Numbered from the stretch's first letter, positions 26,959 through 36,925 are shown. The stretch: 64,000 nt of DNA from Bacteroidota bacterium (GCA_027621505.1 JAQCBK010000003.1:1-64000), one strand, 5' to 3'. Notes: a model not told the origin generated them from the sequence alone. Program-made: numbers and translations.

Positions 26959-27579
26959 ATGAATGTTACCCACGCCGAATTTGTGGTCAGTAACACCCGA
27001 GTAGAAAACTGCCCAAAAAGCAGCTTGCCCGAATATGCATTTATTGGGAGATCTAACGTGGGTAAATCATCATTGATCAATTTGTTGTGCCAGCGGAAAA
27101 GACTGGCCAAAACCTCCTCTAGGCCCGGAAAAACCCAGTTAATCAATCATTTTTTAATCAACAAAAATTGGCATCTGGTCGATCTACCCGGCTATGGTTA
27201 TGCCCGGGCTTCCAAAACTCACAAAAAAACCTTTCAAAAATATATTGTAGACTACTTTAGCAAAAGGAAGGAATTGGTTTCAGCTTTTATTTTGATCGAT
27301 ATTCGCCATGAGGCACAACCCATTGACCTCGATTTTATCAAATGGTTGGGCGAAAATCTCATTCCATTCGCCATTGTTTTTACCAAATCCGATAAAATTA
27401 AAGAGGGGGAAGTCGAAAAAAAAGTAAATCTTTACTTGGAAATCCTCAAAAAGCAATGGGAGGAACTTCCTCCCTATTTTGTTACCTCCTCCGAAAAGGG
27501 TTGGGGGCGTGAATCCCTCTTAAACTATATAGAAAGCATCAACCAAGGTCTCTCAACTTCCCAATCAACCCTTTTTTAA
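26959..27579 (+). CDS. engB: Ribosome biogenesis GTPase EngB (YihA/YsxC)
   Basis: EngB is an essential GTPase for assembly of the large ribosomal subunit. The 206-residue protein has G1 GRSNVGKSSLIN, G2 region RPGKTQLINHF, G3 DLPGYGYA and G4 TKSDK, and matches the family length. It shares a transcript with the alpha/beta hydrolase and its end overlaps the convergent gldC by 15 bp. Confidence 0.96.
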   Translation: MNVTHAEFVVSNTRVENCPKSSLPEYAFIGRSNVGKSSLINLLCQRKRLAKTSSRPGKTQLINHFLINKNWHLVDLPGYGYARASKTHKKTFQKYIVDYFSKRKELVSAFILIDIRHEAQPIDLDFIKWLGENLIPFAIVFTKSDKIKEGEVEKKVNLYLEILKKQWEELPPYFVTSSEKGWGRESLLNYIESINQGLSTSQSTLF

Positions 27580-27900
27580 ATTGAGTTTTTCAGCAAAATA
27601 ATCACAAAAATCCCTCATCGTTGCCGTCATTTTTTCATCTTGAGTCGCTCGCAGATAGGTATCACTCATTGTCAAAAGGGTTTGATGAAAAAACATCTTC
27701 ATTTGATCGACTGGCATTTTCTTAATCCAAAGATCCATCCGAAGGGTCTCCTGCTTTTGACCATCCCATAGGGCCAAAAGCATTGCATCTGCTAACTCAT
27801 TCTCAACCCCTCCATCAGGAGCTGACCAAATTATTTTTTCTGGCACTTTGTTTTCGTCTAAAGTGACCTCTATCTGGATGGGACTCTTTTTTTGTGGCAT
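27565..27900 (-). CDS. gldC: Gliding motility protein GldC
   Basis: The 111-residue soluble protein matches GldC over its length (IQIEVTLDENKVPEKIIWSAPD, WDGQKQETLRMDLWIKKMPVDQMK, FFHQTLLTMSDTYLRAT). In Flavobacterium johnsoniae it is encoded with gldB and helps, without being essential for, gliding. Its exact role is unknown. It starts 1 bp inside the gldB stop, so the two are coupled. Confidence 0.93.
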   Translation of the reverse strand: MPQKKSPIQIEVTLDENKVPEKIIWSAPDGGVENELADAMLLALWDGQKQETLRMDLWIKKMPVDQMKMFFHQTLLTMSDTYLRATQDEKMTATMRDFCDYFAEKLNLKKG

Positions 27901-28883
27901 TATCTTCTGGGTTTATAGTTTGATTTTGAGAACAGGGTTTGAGCTGGAAGATTGAGTAAGGCTTGAATTTCCGTTTTCGGATGACGCTCCATATAAGATT
28001 TAATGATTTGCCATCCCAACCAAATTCCAATCCGCCCTGGAGATTCATTGTCAATTTCTAAATAAAATTTTGAAAAGGGAGCGGGATCAACAAATCGTTT
28101 TGATAAGGAGGGCTGGGTATTGAACAACAACCTTTTTTCTATAAAATACTGCCAAATAAACACCTCGTTGTCCTTGACCCAATTCAATTGATCCTGGGTA
28201 TAGCCCATTTTTTGGGCATCAGTAATGTTGGGTAAAACCAAGTCTTTGATATAAACTTTTTTTCCGTGATAAATCATTTGCGACAATAGCGACCGATCTT
28301 CAATCGGTTGAATAATAAATTCTGCAAATTTATCTACCACATGAGAAGTAATGTACTCAGAATCCATTTCTTGTCTTATGTATTGAGGAATGCCCTCATA
28401 CAATTTGTGGTTTGGTCCCAAATAGGTGTCCAAGGAAATGAGCACTAAAGAATCTGCATAAATCGTTTTGCTCTGATAATCGACATTATTGATCAATCCA
28501 ATGATTCGTGGTTTTTGGGTCTTGGGGAAGTAATATTTTATATGTTTAAAAAGAACCTCCAACTTGCTCTCTAAGGCCTTCATCGATGGAAATTGATCCT
28601 CTACATGCTCCAATAAAAGCAATTGTAAACTATCCTTTTGTCTTTTGATCCATACGCTATCATCAAATTTTTCGGGAAATAGGAAGGGATATTTGATCTT
28701 CAAACGTGGGATATCCTCCACTTCTGATCCATGAAATTGCTGATCGAACCTTTCAATGGTTAGGTCCATGGGAATCGAAAGGATTTCGGATGTTTTTTGG
28801 GAGGTGTCCTCACAAGCACTATTAAGTATCAAAACAAACAGGCACATGAAAAATAACCAGGGACAGCGAACAATCAATCTCAT
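27900..28883 (-). CDS. gldB: Gliding motility lipoprotein GldB
   Basis: GldB is a lipoprotein needed for gliding and type IX secretion in F. johnsoniae; it stabilises other Gld components. The 327-residue product has a lipoprotein signal with the lipid-bearing Cys at 24 (LILNSAC). It contains the Zn-protease-like but probably non-catalytic region (YITSHVVDKFAEFIIQPIEDRSLLSQMIYHGKKVY) and an ending PGRIGIWLGWQIIKSYMERHP typical of the family. It is divergent from nadE with 58 bp between. Confidence 0.92.
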   Translation of the reverse strand: MRLIVRCPWLFFMCLFVLILNSACEDTSQKTSEILSIPMDLTIERFDQQFHGSEVEDIPRLKIKYPFLFPEKFDDSVWIKRQKDSLQLLLLEHVEDQFPSMKALESKLEVLFKHIKYYFPKTQKPRIIGLINNVDYQSKTIYADSLVLISLDTYLGPNHKLYEGIPQYIRQEMDSEYITSHVVDKFAEFIIQPIEDRSLLSQMIYHGKKVYIKDLVLPNITDAQKMGYTQDQLNWVKDNEVFIWQYFIEKRLLFNTQPSLSKRFVDPAPFSKFYLEIDNESPGRIGIWLGWQIIKSYMERHPKTEIQALLNLPAQTLFSKSNYKPRR

Positions 28884-28923
28884 TTAATTGGATTTATTTT
28901 AATTCCAACGTAACTTAGATAAA

Positions 28924-28931
28924 CAAATTTA
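28924..28931 (-). promoter_or_regulatory. Candidate -7 box of gldB-gldC
   Basis: On the minus strand TAAATTTG fits TAnnTTTG and would give a leader of about 36 nt before gldB. It overlaps the region directly in front of nadE, so the two divergent promoters must be interleaved. No -33 element was seen. Confidence 0.3.
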
Positions 28932-28941
28932 AGGCTCTTTA

Positions 28942-29745
28942 ATGAATAAAATGAAAACCCCTGAAAAAGTAGTCAACCATATTGTAAAATGGCTTGAAAA
29001 TCATCTGAAAGAATCAAGAATGAATGGCTTTGTAGTAGGTGTTTCGGGTGGCATTGATTCTGCGGTTACCTCCACACTTTGCAGCCTTACCAAAGCCCCA
29101 GTTATCTGCTTAGAAATGGGCATTCACCAGGAAACTGATCAGGTTTCCAGAGCGATGGAACACATCCATTGGTTGGAAAAAAAATTTGAAAATGCGAGCC
29201 ACCACAACATTTCATTATCTAGAGTATTTGACCATTTTGTCGACTGTGTCCCCCCCACCGATAAAGAGCAAGAAAAATTATTGAGTCTCGCCAATACAAG
29301 GGCAAGGTTAAGAATGACTACATTATATTATTTTGCAGCATTGCACCGCTATCTGGTGGCCGGAACAGGAAACAAAGTTGAGGACTTTGGGGTAGGTTTT
29401 TACACCAAATACGGAGACGGAGGGGTTGACCTCAGTCCCATTGCTGATTTGCTCAAATCAGAAGTTTATGAGATTGCCAAGTTTTTGGGAGTATCAGAAT
29501 CCATTCAAAAGGCACCGCCAACAGATGGCCTATGGAGCGATAACCGGACGGATGAAGATCAGATGGGAGCCAGTTACGATGATCTTGAATGGGCCATGAG
29601 AACATTAGAAAAAAACACCTCCCTTAAAGGTCTCAATCAGAAGCAAATGGAAATAATCGAGATTTACATGAAGTTTAACCGACAAAACCAACACAAGATG
29701 CTACCCATACCCGTTTGTAAAATACCTTCAGAGCTAATGATGTAG
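28942..29745 (+). CDS. nadE: NH3-dependent NAD+ synthetase
   Basis: NadE amidates nicotinate adenine dinucleotide to NAD+ with ATP and ammonia. The 267-residue protein has the PP-loop VVGVSGGIDSAVTS near 32-44 and the conserved VAGTGNKVEDFGVGFYTKYGDGGVDLSPIADLLKSEVY region. It lacks a nitrilase/glutaminase domain, so it uses ammonia rather than glutamine. The ATG at 28951 is an alternative start. It is followed by a response regulator gene after 52 bp. Confidence 0.93.
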   Translation: MNKMKTPEKVVNHIVKWLENHLKESRMNGFVVGVSGGIDSAVTSTLCSLTKAPVICLEMGIHQETDQVSRAMEHIHWLEKKFENASHHNISLSRVFDHFVDCVPPTDKEQEKLLSLANTRARLRMTTLYYFAALHRYLVAGTGNKVEDFGVGFYTKYGDGGVDLSPIADLLKSEVYEIAKFLGVSESIQKAPPTDGLWSDNRTDEDQMGASYDDLEWAMRTLEKNTSLKGLNQKQMEIIEIYMKFNRQNQHKMLPIPVCKIPSELMM

Positions 29746-29797
29746 TTTTTTAAAAAAATTTTATTAACTTTAGGTTATAAATAATTCGCCCCAAATT

Positions 29798-30427
29798 ATG
29801 ATTAAGATAGCCATTATCGACCCACACCCTATTGTCAGGTGTGGTTTCCAATACTTTTTTTCGGATTTTGATCAAATTGATGTTGTAAACACCTCAGCTT
29901 GTCTCAGCCAATCCATCAAGTACTTAGAATCTAATCCGGTTGACATCCTCATCTCAGAAATGGTATTGAGCGATGAAACGCCCACCAATTTAATCAACAG
30001 AGTCAAAGAGGTCAATCCAGAAATCAACATCGTTTTTTTTACTGATGAAGACCAGGAAATCTACAGCATTCCTCTGCTCAAGGCTGGCGCATTGGGCTTT
30101 TTGTCTAAAAACGTTGATGCCTCGGTCATGGCAGATGCCATCCACAAAATCAATTGCTACAAACTCTACATTACCAATAATTTCAACAATGAATTGAGTT
30201 TGGATTTGGATTTAGAAAAACCCCGAAACGACTACGGAACCCTCTCCTCAAGAGAAATTGAAGTACTTAAATTCCTCACCGAAGGCAAACGAAACATTGA
30301 AATCGCCGAATGTTTGAAGATCAATCAAAAAACCGTGAACACCAATAAAAATAGAATGATGCACAAACTCAAAGTAAACAATCTGTTTGATTTATACGTT
30401 CAGGCCAAAAATCTAAATTTGGTTTAG
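29798..30427 (+). CDS. NarL/FixJ-type response regulator with degenerate receiver
   Basis: The 209-residue protein joins a CheY-like receiver (1-120) to a LuxR-type helix-turn-helix (LSSREIEVLKFLTEGKRNIEIAECLKINQKTVNTNKNRMMHKL, about 144-190). The phosphoacceptor position holds E54 (DILISEM) instead of Asp, and one of the two N-terminal acidic residues is Pro (IIDPHP, D8-P9). T82 and K104 are kept. Glu can mimic phospho-Asp, so the protein may act without a histidine kinase; none is encoded nearby. Targets are unknown. Its end overlaps the convergent dnaG by 4 bp. Confidence 0.85.
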   Translation: MIKIAIIDPHPIVRCGFQYFFSDFDQIDVVNTSACLSQSIKYLESNPVDILISEMVLSDETPTNLINRVKEVNPEINIVFFTDEDQEIYSIPLLKAGALGFLSKNVDASVMADAIHKINCYKLYITNNFNNELSLDLDLEKPRNDYGTLSSREIEVLKFLTEGKRNIEIAECLKINQKTVNTNKNRMMHKLKVNNLFDLYVQAKNLNLV

Positions 30428-32379
30428 AGTACCCGATTCAGTTTGTTGGACAGTACTTTTTTGAGCTGCTGATAACTCATGATCTCTTGAAGCGTTTCCT
30501 GATTTTCATGCTGCGCTTTGGTTTCCACTTGAAGTTCCTCAATTTTCTGATCAACCAAATAACGTCTGATGGACAGTATGGTCTCACTCACCAATTGTAC
30601 CACCTCACTCCCTTTGTCCTTTACAAAAACGTTTCGCTTTTCCCAATCATGTAGCTGATGTTGCTCCTCCTTCATGATCAAATCAGCAATGATTTCGTTC
30701 TGAGCTAAATCCTCCGTTTGCATAACTTTTTCAAGGTTTAATTCCTCCGAACTACTTTGATACAATGCGATCAACTTGTAAAAAATATTTTTAAAAGCTT
30801 CATTACTCAACTCAATTTCATCTTGTTGTAAGTCTAAAAATATCTTTTCATAAACTTTAGCAGACATATATTGTGTTTTGTGAACCAAAGCACCCTCCTC
30901 ATCGGGAACCAATACAATGTCTTCAAAATTCAATTCCAAATCACCATAAGTCAATAAAATTGCAATGATCTGTTTTTCCAACTCGAAAGCCCGATTGACC
31001 TTACTCGAGGCATCCACTGTCTTTTTAACCAGTTCGGCAGTCGGGTTTGAAATCAACCTTTTCGTCCCTTTCTGTTTATTTCTTTTGTTAATTTGAGCCA
31101 AAGCACTGAAGAGGGCATCTTCAGAAATTTGCATAATCTCAGCACAATTCTGAATATAGATTTCCTGCTTGATGACATCGGGTATCTTTGAAATACTATC
31201 GACAATTTCGTTTATGGTTTCCGCCTTGCCAATGGGGTCATTTTTGCCCGCATCATTCAATAGTGATGCTTTGAATTGTATAAAATCTTTGGACGCTTCT
31301 TCCAGAAAGGCAATAATCTCCTCGCTAGAATGCGATTTGGCAAAACTGTCGGGATCCTCTCCCTCCGGGAAACTGCACACCCTCACATTCATTCCTTGTT
31401 CAAGAATCAAATCAATCCCTCTTAGAGAGGCCCTCAGACCAGCAGCATCTCCATCGAACAAAACCACGATATTGGAGGTCAATCGATTGATCATTCGGAT
31501 CTGATCGACAGTCAGAGCAGTTCCTGAAGAAGACACTACATTGGTAATCCCCGACTGATGCATTTGAATTACATCGGTATATCCCTCTACCAAATAGCAA
31601 ACATCGTTTTTGGCAATGCTTTGTTTGGACTCATATATCCCATAAAGAGCCTTGCTTTTGTGGTAAATTTCGCTTTCTGGAGAATTGAGATATTTAGCGG
31701 TTTTGGACTGCTCCGAAAGTATTCTGCCACCAAAACCTTGTACCCTTCCAGACATACTTCGGATGGGAAAGATTACCCGCCCTCGAAAACGATCCACTTT
31801 GCGATCTTCATTCACAATCACCAATCCGGTTTTCTCGAGAAATTCGAGTTTATAACCTTTCTTTAGTGCTTTATTGCTAAAATCATCATAGGAATCCATG
31901 GCATAACCCAAGGCGAATTTTTTGATGGTTTCGTCCTTGAATCCTCGCTCTTTGAAATAGGTCAAACCGATCGATTTCCCCATTTCCGTCTCCCACAGAT
32001 TTGTTTCAAAAAATTCCGAGGCATATTGAACAACCAAAAACATGCTTTCTTTGGTGTCTTTGACCTGTTTCTCCTCAAGGGTTTCCTGCGTTTCCTCTAT
32101 TTCAATATTGTACTTATTGGCCAAGTAGCGTATGGCCTCAGGATAAGTAAAATGTTCGTGCTCCATTAAGAAAGCAATCACATTACCCCCCTTACCACTA
32201 CTAAAATCCTTCCAAATTTGTTTGGCTGGGGAAACCATAAAGCTCGGCGTGCGTTCCTGTGTAAAAGGACTGAGCCCCTTGTAGTTGGCTCCAGATTTTT
32301 TGAGGTTCACATATTCTCCTATCACCTCCTCCAATCGGGCCACTTCATATACTTGATCTATGGTACTTTTTGATATCAA
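30424..32379 (-). CDS. dnaG: DNA primase DnaG, zinc ligands lost
   Basis: DnaG makes RNA primers at the replication fork. The 651-residue protein has the N-terminal zinc-binding-type domain (YKGLSPFTQERTPSF, 33-47), the TOPRIM core (YLVEGYTDVI and VLFDGDAAG) and a helicase-interacting C-terminal region. The four zinc ligands of the CHC2 finger are replaced: S37, T40, D58 and S61 stand where Cys, His, Cys and Cys are expected. This replacement is, as I recall, common in Bacteroidota. The overall domain remains, so primer initiation probably uses a metal-free fold. Confidence 0.95.
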   Translation of the reverse strand: MISKSTIDQVYEVARLEEVIGEYVNLKKSGANYKGLSPFTQERTPSFMVSPAKQIWKDFSSGKGGNVIAFLMEHEHFTYPEAIRYLANKYNIEIEETQETLEEKQVKDTKESMFLVVQYASEFFETNLWETEMGKSIGLTYFKERGFKDETIKKFALGYAMDSYDDFSNKALKKGYKLEFLEKTGLVIVNEDRKVDRFRGRVIFPIRSMSGRVQGFGGRILSEQSKTAKYLNSPESEIYHKSKALYGIYESKQSIAKNDVCYLVEGYTDVIQMHQSGITNVVSSSGTALTVDQIRMINRLTSNIVVLFDGDAAGLRASLRGIDLILEQGMNVRVCSFPEGEDPDSFAKSHSSEEIIAFLEEASKDFIQFKASLLNDAGKNDPIGKAETINEIVDSISKIPDVIKQEIYIQNCAEIMQISEDALFSALAQINKRNKQKGTKRLISNPTAELVKKTVDASSKVNRAFELEKQIIAILLTYGDLELNFEDIVLVPDEEGALVHKTQYMSAKVYEKIFLDLQQDEIELSNEAFKNIFYKLIALYQSSSEELNLEKVMQTEDLAQNEIIADLIMKEEQHQLHDWEKRNVFVKDKGSEVVQLVSETILSIRRYLVDQKIEELQVETKAQHENQETLQEIMSYQQLKKVLSNKLNRVL

Positions 32380-32459
32380 AGCAAGGCGAATATTTAGATA
32401 AAAATAAAATTATATACTCAGGGAACAAAACCGAGAGAATTTATTTGGAAAGCCCACTA

Positions 32460-33437
32460 TTAAATGCTGCGTTCAATTACAAAGTTTACCATTAACTCCA
32501 GCGCATCTCGGTATTCGTTTTGGGGAAAAGTTTTAAGCACTTTGATCGCTTTGGAACGATAAGATTCCATTTTTTTTTCTGCAAATTCAAGCCCACCAAC
32601 TGCTTTGATCTTGCCGATGGCTTCTCGAACCCTTTTCTTGTTTTTGTTGTGATTTTTGACCGTATTTATCAACCACTTTTTTTCCGATTCATCCATCACA
32701 TTCAAAGCATGGATCATGGGAAGGGTCATTTTTTGTTCTTTGATATCGATTCCCGTAGGCTTGCCGATTTTCTGTTCAGAGTAATCAAACAAATCATCTT
32801 TGATCTGAAAAGCCATCCCCAATAGCTCACCAAAACCGTGCATTTTAGAAACCTGATCCTCATTGGCCCCAACGGATTGAGCGCCCATTGCACAACAAGC
32901 GGCCAAAAGCGTTGCGGTTTTTTGACGAATGATTTCATAATATACCTCCTCCGTTAGGTCTAGGTTTCTTGCTTTTTCGATTTGTAAAAGCTCACCCTGA
33001 CTCATCTCTTTAACTGCTACGGAGATGATTTTCAACAAATCGAAATCTTCATTTTCTATGGAGAGCAATAGTCCTTTGGAAAGCAGAAAATCCCCTACCA
33101 AAACGGCTATTTTATTTTTCCACAATGCATTGATGGAGAAAAATCCCCTCCGCTGATTGCTGTCATCCACCACATCATCATGAACCAAAGTGGCCGTATG
33201 GATCAACTCTATCACTGCAGCACCCCTGTAGGACCTCTCATTCACCTTGCCATTGGCCAACATTTTGGCCACCAAAAAAACAAACATGGGGCGCATTTGT
33301 TTTCCTTTTCTGTTGACAATAAAATGGGTGATTCTGTTAAGTAAGGCAACCTTCGAAGACATTGAAGAAGTGAACTTTTTTTCAAAAAGCTCCATCTCTT
33401 CATAAATGGGTTCCTTAATTCGCTCTACCACTTTCAT
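32460..33437 (-). CDS. Polyprenyl diphosphate synthase
   Basis: This 325-residue trans-prenyltransferase extends an allylic diphosphate with isopentenyl diphosphate to make the side chain of menaquinone or a similar lipid. The first aspartate-rich motif is HDDVVDD (D87-D91) and the second is KDDLFDY near 213. GKQMRP marks the substrate site. Length and sequence resemble octaprenyl/heptaprenyl diphosphate synthases; chain length cannot be read. It follows rlmN by 40 bp on the same strand. Confidence 0.9.
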   Translation of the reverse strand: MKVVERIKEPIYEEMELFEKKFTSSMSSKVALLNRITHFIVNRKGKQMRPMFVFLVAKMLANGKVNERSYRGAAVIELIHTATLVHDDVVDDSNQRRGFFSINALWKNKIAVLVGDFLLSKGLLLSIENEDFDLLKIISVAVKEMSQGELLQIEKARNLDLTEEVYYEIIRQKTATLLAACCAMGAQSVGANEDQVSKMHGFGELLGMAFQIKDDLFDYSEQKIGKPTGIDIKEQKMTLPMIHALNVMDESEKKWLINTVKNHNKNKKRVREAIGKIKAVGGLEFAEKKMESYRSKAIKVLKTFPQNEYRDALELMVNFVIERSI

Positions 33438-33477
33438 TTCTCTGTAAAGATACCACTATTCGAGATGGAAAAACAAT

Positions 33478-34530
33478 CTAAATATTTTCGGATTTGTTGG
33501 CCAATTGGCCACAGGCAGCATCAATATCCTTCCCTCTTGATCTTCTAACGGTCACCGTAATTCTATTGGCCTCCAAGGCAGTTTGATACGCCTGAATGCG
33601 CTCTTTTTTGGCTTGTAGGAAATTGTCATCTCCAATGGGGTTGTACTCGATCAAGTTCACCTTGCAGGGTATGGATTTACAAAAATCAACCAATGCATTG
33701 ATGTCCTCCTCTTGATCGTTGATCCCAGCCCAGACCACATACTCAAAAGTAACGGGACTTGATGTTTTTTCATACCAGTACAATAAGGCACTGGATAATT
33801 CCTCCAGAGGAAATTTTTCTGCAAATGGCATAATATTTTGTCTCAACTCTTGTCGGGCACTGTGAAGCGAGACGGCCAAACCAAAACGGACTTGATCATC
33901 CGCCATTTTCATGATCATTTTAGGGATACCCGAGGTAGAAACGGTAATTCTAGAAGGAGACATACCCAATCCCTTTGGGTCAGTAATTTTGTCAACCGCC
34001 TTGATCATGTTGTTATAATTCATCAAGGGCTCACCCATTCCCATGAAAACAATATTCGATAAGGGGCGGTTGAAATACAATTGACTCTGCTGATCCATCA
34101 CCACCACTTGATCATATATTTCATCGGGGTTGAGATTTCTCATTCTTTTGATTTGGGCGGTGGCACAAAATTTACAATCCAAACTGCAACCCACTTGAGA
34201 AGAAACACATGCCGTTGTCCTGGTGGGAGTGGGAATCAGAACAGATTCCACCACCAAATTATCGTGGAGCTTAATCGCATTTTTTATGGTGCCGTCTTTG
34301 CTTTTTTGCTGCAGATCGATCTCGATATGATTGATCACAAAATGTTCCTCCAATAACAAGCGAGTAGTTTTAGACAGATTGGTCATCCCATCAAAATCGT
34401 GAATGCCTTTTTGCCATAACCACTGATATACCTGATTACCACGAAAGGCTTGATCGTTATTTTCACTAAAAAACTGCCTCAGGTCGTCGAGTGATAGCGA
34501 TCGGATGTCTTTTTTGCTAGGGGGTGTCAT
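33478..34530 (-). CDS. rlmN: Dual-specificity rRNA/tRNA methyltransferase RlmN
   Basis: RlmN is a radical-SAM enzyme that methylates C2 of A2503 in 23S rRNA and A37 in some tRNAs. The 350-residue product has the cluster motif CSLDCKFCATA, the covalent-intermediate and resolving Cys residues are expected at AACGQL (C near 343) and VSSQVGC, and MGMGEPLMNY is a family signature. It sits between queA and the prenyl synthase. Confidence 0.96.
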   Translation of the reverse strand: MTPPSKKDIRSLSLDDLRQFFSENNDQAFRGNQVYQWLWQKGIHDFDGMTNLSKTTRLLLEEHFVINHIEIDLQQKSKDGTIKNAIKLHDNLVVESVLIPTPTRTTACVSSQVGCSLDCKFCATAQIKRMRNLNPDEIYDQVVVMDQQSQLYFNRPLSNIVFMGMGEPLMNYNNMIKAVDKITDPKGLGMSPSRITVSTSGIPKMIMKMADDQVRFGLAVSLHSARQELRQNIMPFAEKFPLEELSSALLYWYEKTSSPVTFEYVVWAGINDQEEDINALVDFCKSIPCKVNLIEYNPIGDDNFLQAKKERIQAYQTALEANRITVTVRRSRGKDIDAACGQLANKSENI

Positions 34531-34570
34531 TTTACATCCTTAGTGGGTAAATCTCGGCTTGCTGATGAGA

Positions 34571-35620
34571 CTATATAATGAGCATGGCATCACCATAAGA
34601 ATAAAAGTTATACTTTTTCTTTATGGCCTCCTTATATGCTTCTTTAATAAAATCTACATCGGCAAAAGCAGATACCATCATCAACAGCGTGGACTTAGGG
34701 GTATGGAAATTGGTAATCATGCAATTGGCAATAGAAAAATCATAGGGTGGAAAAATAAACTTGTGCGTCCATCCCTGATAAGGATTGAGTGTTCCCATAG
34801 AGGAAACCGAGGTCTCCAAACCTCTCATGACGGTGGTACCTACTGCACAAATTTTTCGATTAGTGGTCAAGGCATTATTCACCAAATCACAAGCCTCTGG
34901 CGTGATGATCAACTCCTCAGAGTCCATCTTGTGCTTGGACAAGTCCTCTACCTCCACCGGACTAAAGGTTCCCAAACCAACATGCAAGGTCATTTCTGCT
35001 AAATCAATGCCTTTGATTTGAAGTTTTTTAATCAAATGCTTGGAAAAATGCAAGCCTGCTGTGGGTGCAGCTACAGCCCCTTCATGTTTGGCGTAGATGG
35101 TTTGGTAGCGCTCCTCATCTTCTTTCTCTGTCGGGCGGTTGATGTATTTAGGAAGGGGGGTTTGCCCCAGTTCCTTTAACTTCGATCGGAACTCACGATA
35201 GGAACCATCAAAAAGAAAACGAAGGGTTCTTCCTCTGGAGGTTGTATTGTCAATGACCTCCGCTACAAGACTGTCATCATTCCCAAAATAAAGTTTATTG
35301 CCAATTCTAATTTTTCGCGCTGGATCAACCAATACATCCCACAATCGCTGTTCCTCATTGAGCTCTCTCAATAAAAAAACCTCAATTCGTGCTCCCGTCT
35401 TCTCTTTATTTCCAAACAATCTCGCTGGAAAAACTTTGGTATTGTTCAACACCATGACATCACCCTCATCAAAAAAATCAATAATGTCTTTGAAAGTATG
35501 ATGACTGATCGATCGGTCTTGACGATTGAGTACCATTAAGCGAGACTCGTCCCTTCCAGCTGAAGGTCGTTGTGCTAATAAAATATTGGGAAGGTCAAAA
35601 TTAAAATCTGACAATTTCAT
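34571..35620 (-). CDS. queA: tRNA preQ1(34) S-adenosylmethionine ribosyltransferase-isomerase
   Basis: QueA transfers the ribosyl part of SAM to 7-aminomethyl-7-deazaguanine in tRNA to give epoxyqueuosine. The 349-residue protein shows [14 protein letters not shown] at the start, [24 protein letters not shown] and [20 protein letters not shown], all family hallmarks. The frame is open to 35671, but family alignments begin at the MKLSDF methionine, so the ATG at 35620 is chosen. Confidence 0.96.
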   Translation of the reverse strand: MKLSDFNFDLPNILLAQRPSAGRDESRLMVLNRQDRSISHHTFKDIIDFFDEGDVMVLNNTKVFPARLFGNKEKTGARIEVFLLRELNEEQRLWDVLVDPARKIRIGNKLYFGNDDSLVAEVIDNTTSRGRTLRFLFDGSYREFRSKLKELGQTPLPKYINRPTEKEDEERYQTIYAKHEGAVAAPTAGLHFSKHLIKKLQIKGIDLAEMTLHVGLGTFSPVEVEDLSKHKMDSEELIITPEACDLVNNALTTNRKICAVGTTVMRGLETSVSSMGTLNPYQGWTHKFIFPPYDFSIANCMITNFHTPKSTLLMMVSAFADVDFIKEAYKEAIKKKYNFYSYGDAMLII

Positions 35621-35689
35621 GGGTTGGTTTTTAAAGATGCAAATATAGGTGGTACAGGGGGGGATTGTCAAGTAAAAATCAATAAAATA

Positions 35690-36916
35690 CTAAAAGATAT
35701 CTTGATCAAATTTTATTTTTTTGAGGTCATCCCAAAAACTCGGGTAGGACTTTGAAACCACATCTGGATTTTTGATATTGATGGGAACAAGCAAACCCAA
35801 TGGAGCAAAAGCCATTGCCATTCGGTGGTCATTGTAGGTTTCTATAGAGATATTCTCTTTGATTGTACCCGGATGGATAAGCTCCAAGGTTTTGTCTGTA
35901 ATTTCTACCTGAGCACCCAACTTTTCCATTTCAACTTTGAGGGCCACCAGCCGATCCGTTTCTTTGATCTTTAAGGTATGAAGACCGGTAAGTTTACAGC
36001 CTATATTCAAACCCAAGCAAGTCACCGCTATGGTTTGCGCCAAGTCTGGCGTGTTTTTAAGATCTAAGGAAACATAAGTCGGTGGACTAAAGCCAGGGGT
36101 TTTAGACAGCTTGATTTTACCGTCAAAAAAAGTGGTTTCTACCCCCATTTGTTCATAGATTTTCACCAATGCTGAATCCCCCTGCATGCTTTCCTCAAAG
36201 TAACTGGAAAGTGTAATTTCACTTTCTTCGGCCAAAGCTACTACAGAATAAAAATAGGAAGCAGAACTCCAATCTGACTCCACCTTCCATATATTTTCTT
36301 CTATTGCTTCAGCAGCTTTAATGGTGATTTGACTTCCATCAAAAGCAGCCTCAAACCCCAGTTGATTGAGGATACTTTGGGTCATCTGAATGTAGGGAAC
36401 AGAGGTCGTTTCTCCGATCAATTCAATCACCAAGCCATTTTTTAAAGAGGGGGCAATCAACATCAATGCCGATATGTATTGGCTGCTGATGTTGGCTGGA
36501 AGGCCAATGCGGTTTTCGCTTAGTTCCTTGCCCTTTATGATCAATGGTGGAAAACCAGCTTTCCGCTCATAACGAATGTCGGCACCTATGCTGTTCAATG
36601 CCTCAACCAATAGCTTTATCGGACGTTCTTGCATGCGCTTTGAACCTGTCAGTACGACTTCTCTACCCTGCTGAACAGCATAATAGGCCGTAAGAAAACG
36701 CATAGCCGTTCCCGCATGATGAATGTCTATTATTCGTCCATTGCTTTTTAACCCACTGAGGGTAACATTTGAATCATCGGAAGAGGATATATTTTCAATC
36801 TTGATCTGTGGATACAAAGCTTGGAGGATCAGCAACCTATTCGATTCGCTTTTAGATCCCGTGATGGTAAGTTCACCTTTGGCTACTTTGGTAGGGTGAA
36901 ATAATTTCAGCTTCAT
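35690..36916 (-). CDS. aroA: 3-phosphoshikimate 1-carboxyvinyltransferase (EPSP synthase)
   Basis: AroA condenses shikimate-3-phosphate with phosphoenolpyruvate in aromatic amino acid synthesis. The 408-residue protein has the family's GSKSESNRLLIL start, HAGTAMRFLTAYYA (the binding loop usually LgNaGTamR), GSKRMQERPI, SSQYISALML, and the C-terminal YNDHRMAMAFA with the catalytic region. It is followed by queA and rlmN in the same direction, an order common in flavobacteria. Confidence 0.95.
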   Translation of the reverse strand: MKLKLFHPTKVAKGELTITGSKSESNRLLILQALYPQIKIENISSSDDSNVTLSGLKSNGRIIDIHHAGTAMRFLTAYYAVQQGREVVLTGSKRMQERPIKLLVEALNSIGADIRYERKAGFPPLIIKGKELSENRIGLPANISSQYISALMLIAPSLKNGLVIELIGETTSVPYIQMTQSILNQLGFEAAFDGSQITIKAAEAIEENIWKVESDWSSASYFYSVVALAEESEITLSSYFEESMQGDSALVKIYEQMGVETTFFDGKIKLSKTPGFSPPTYVSLDLKNTPDLAQTIAVTCLGLNIGCKLTGLHTLKIKETDRLVALKVEMEKLGAQVEITDKTLELIHPGTIKENISIETYNDHRMAMAFAPLGLLVPINIKNPDVVSKSYPSFWDDLKKIKFDQDIF

Positions 36917-36925
36917 TGAAATTGG

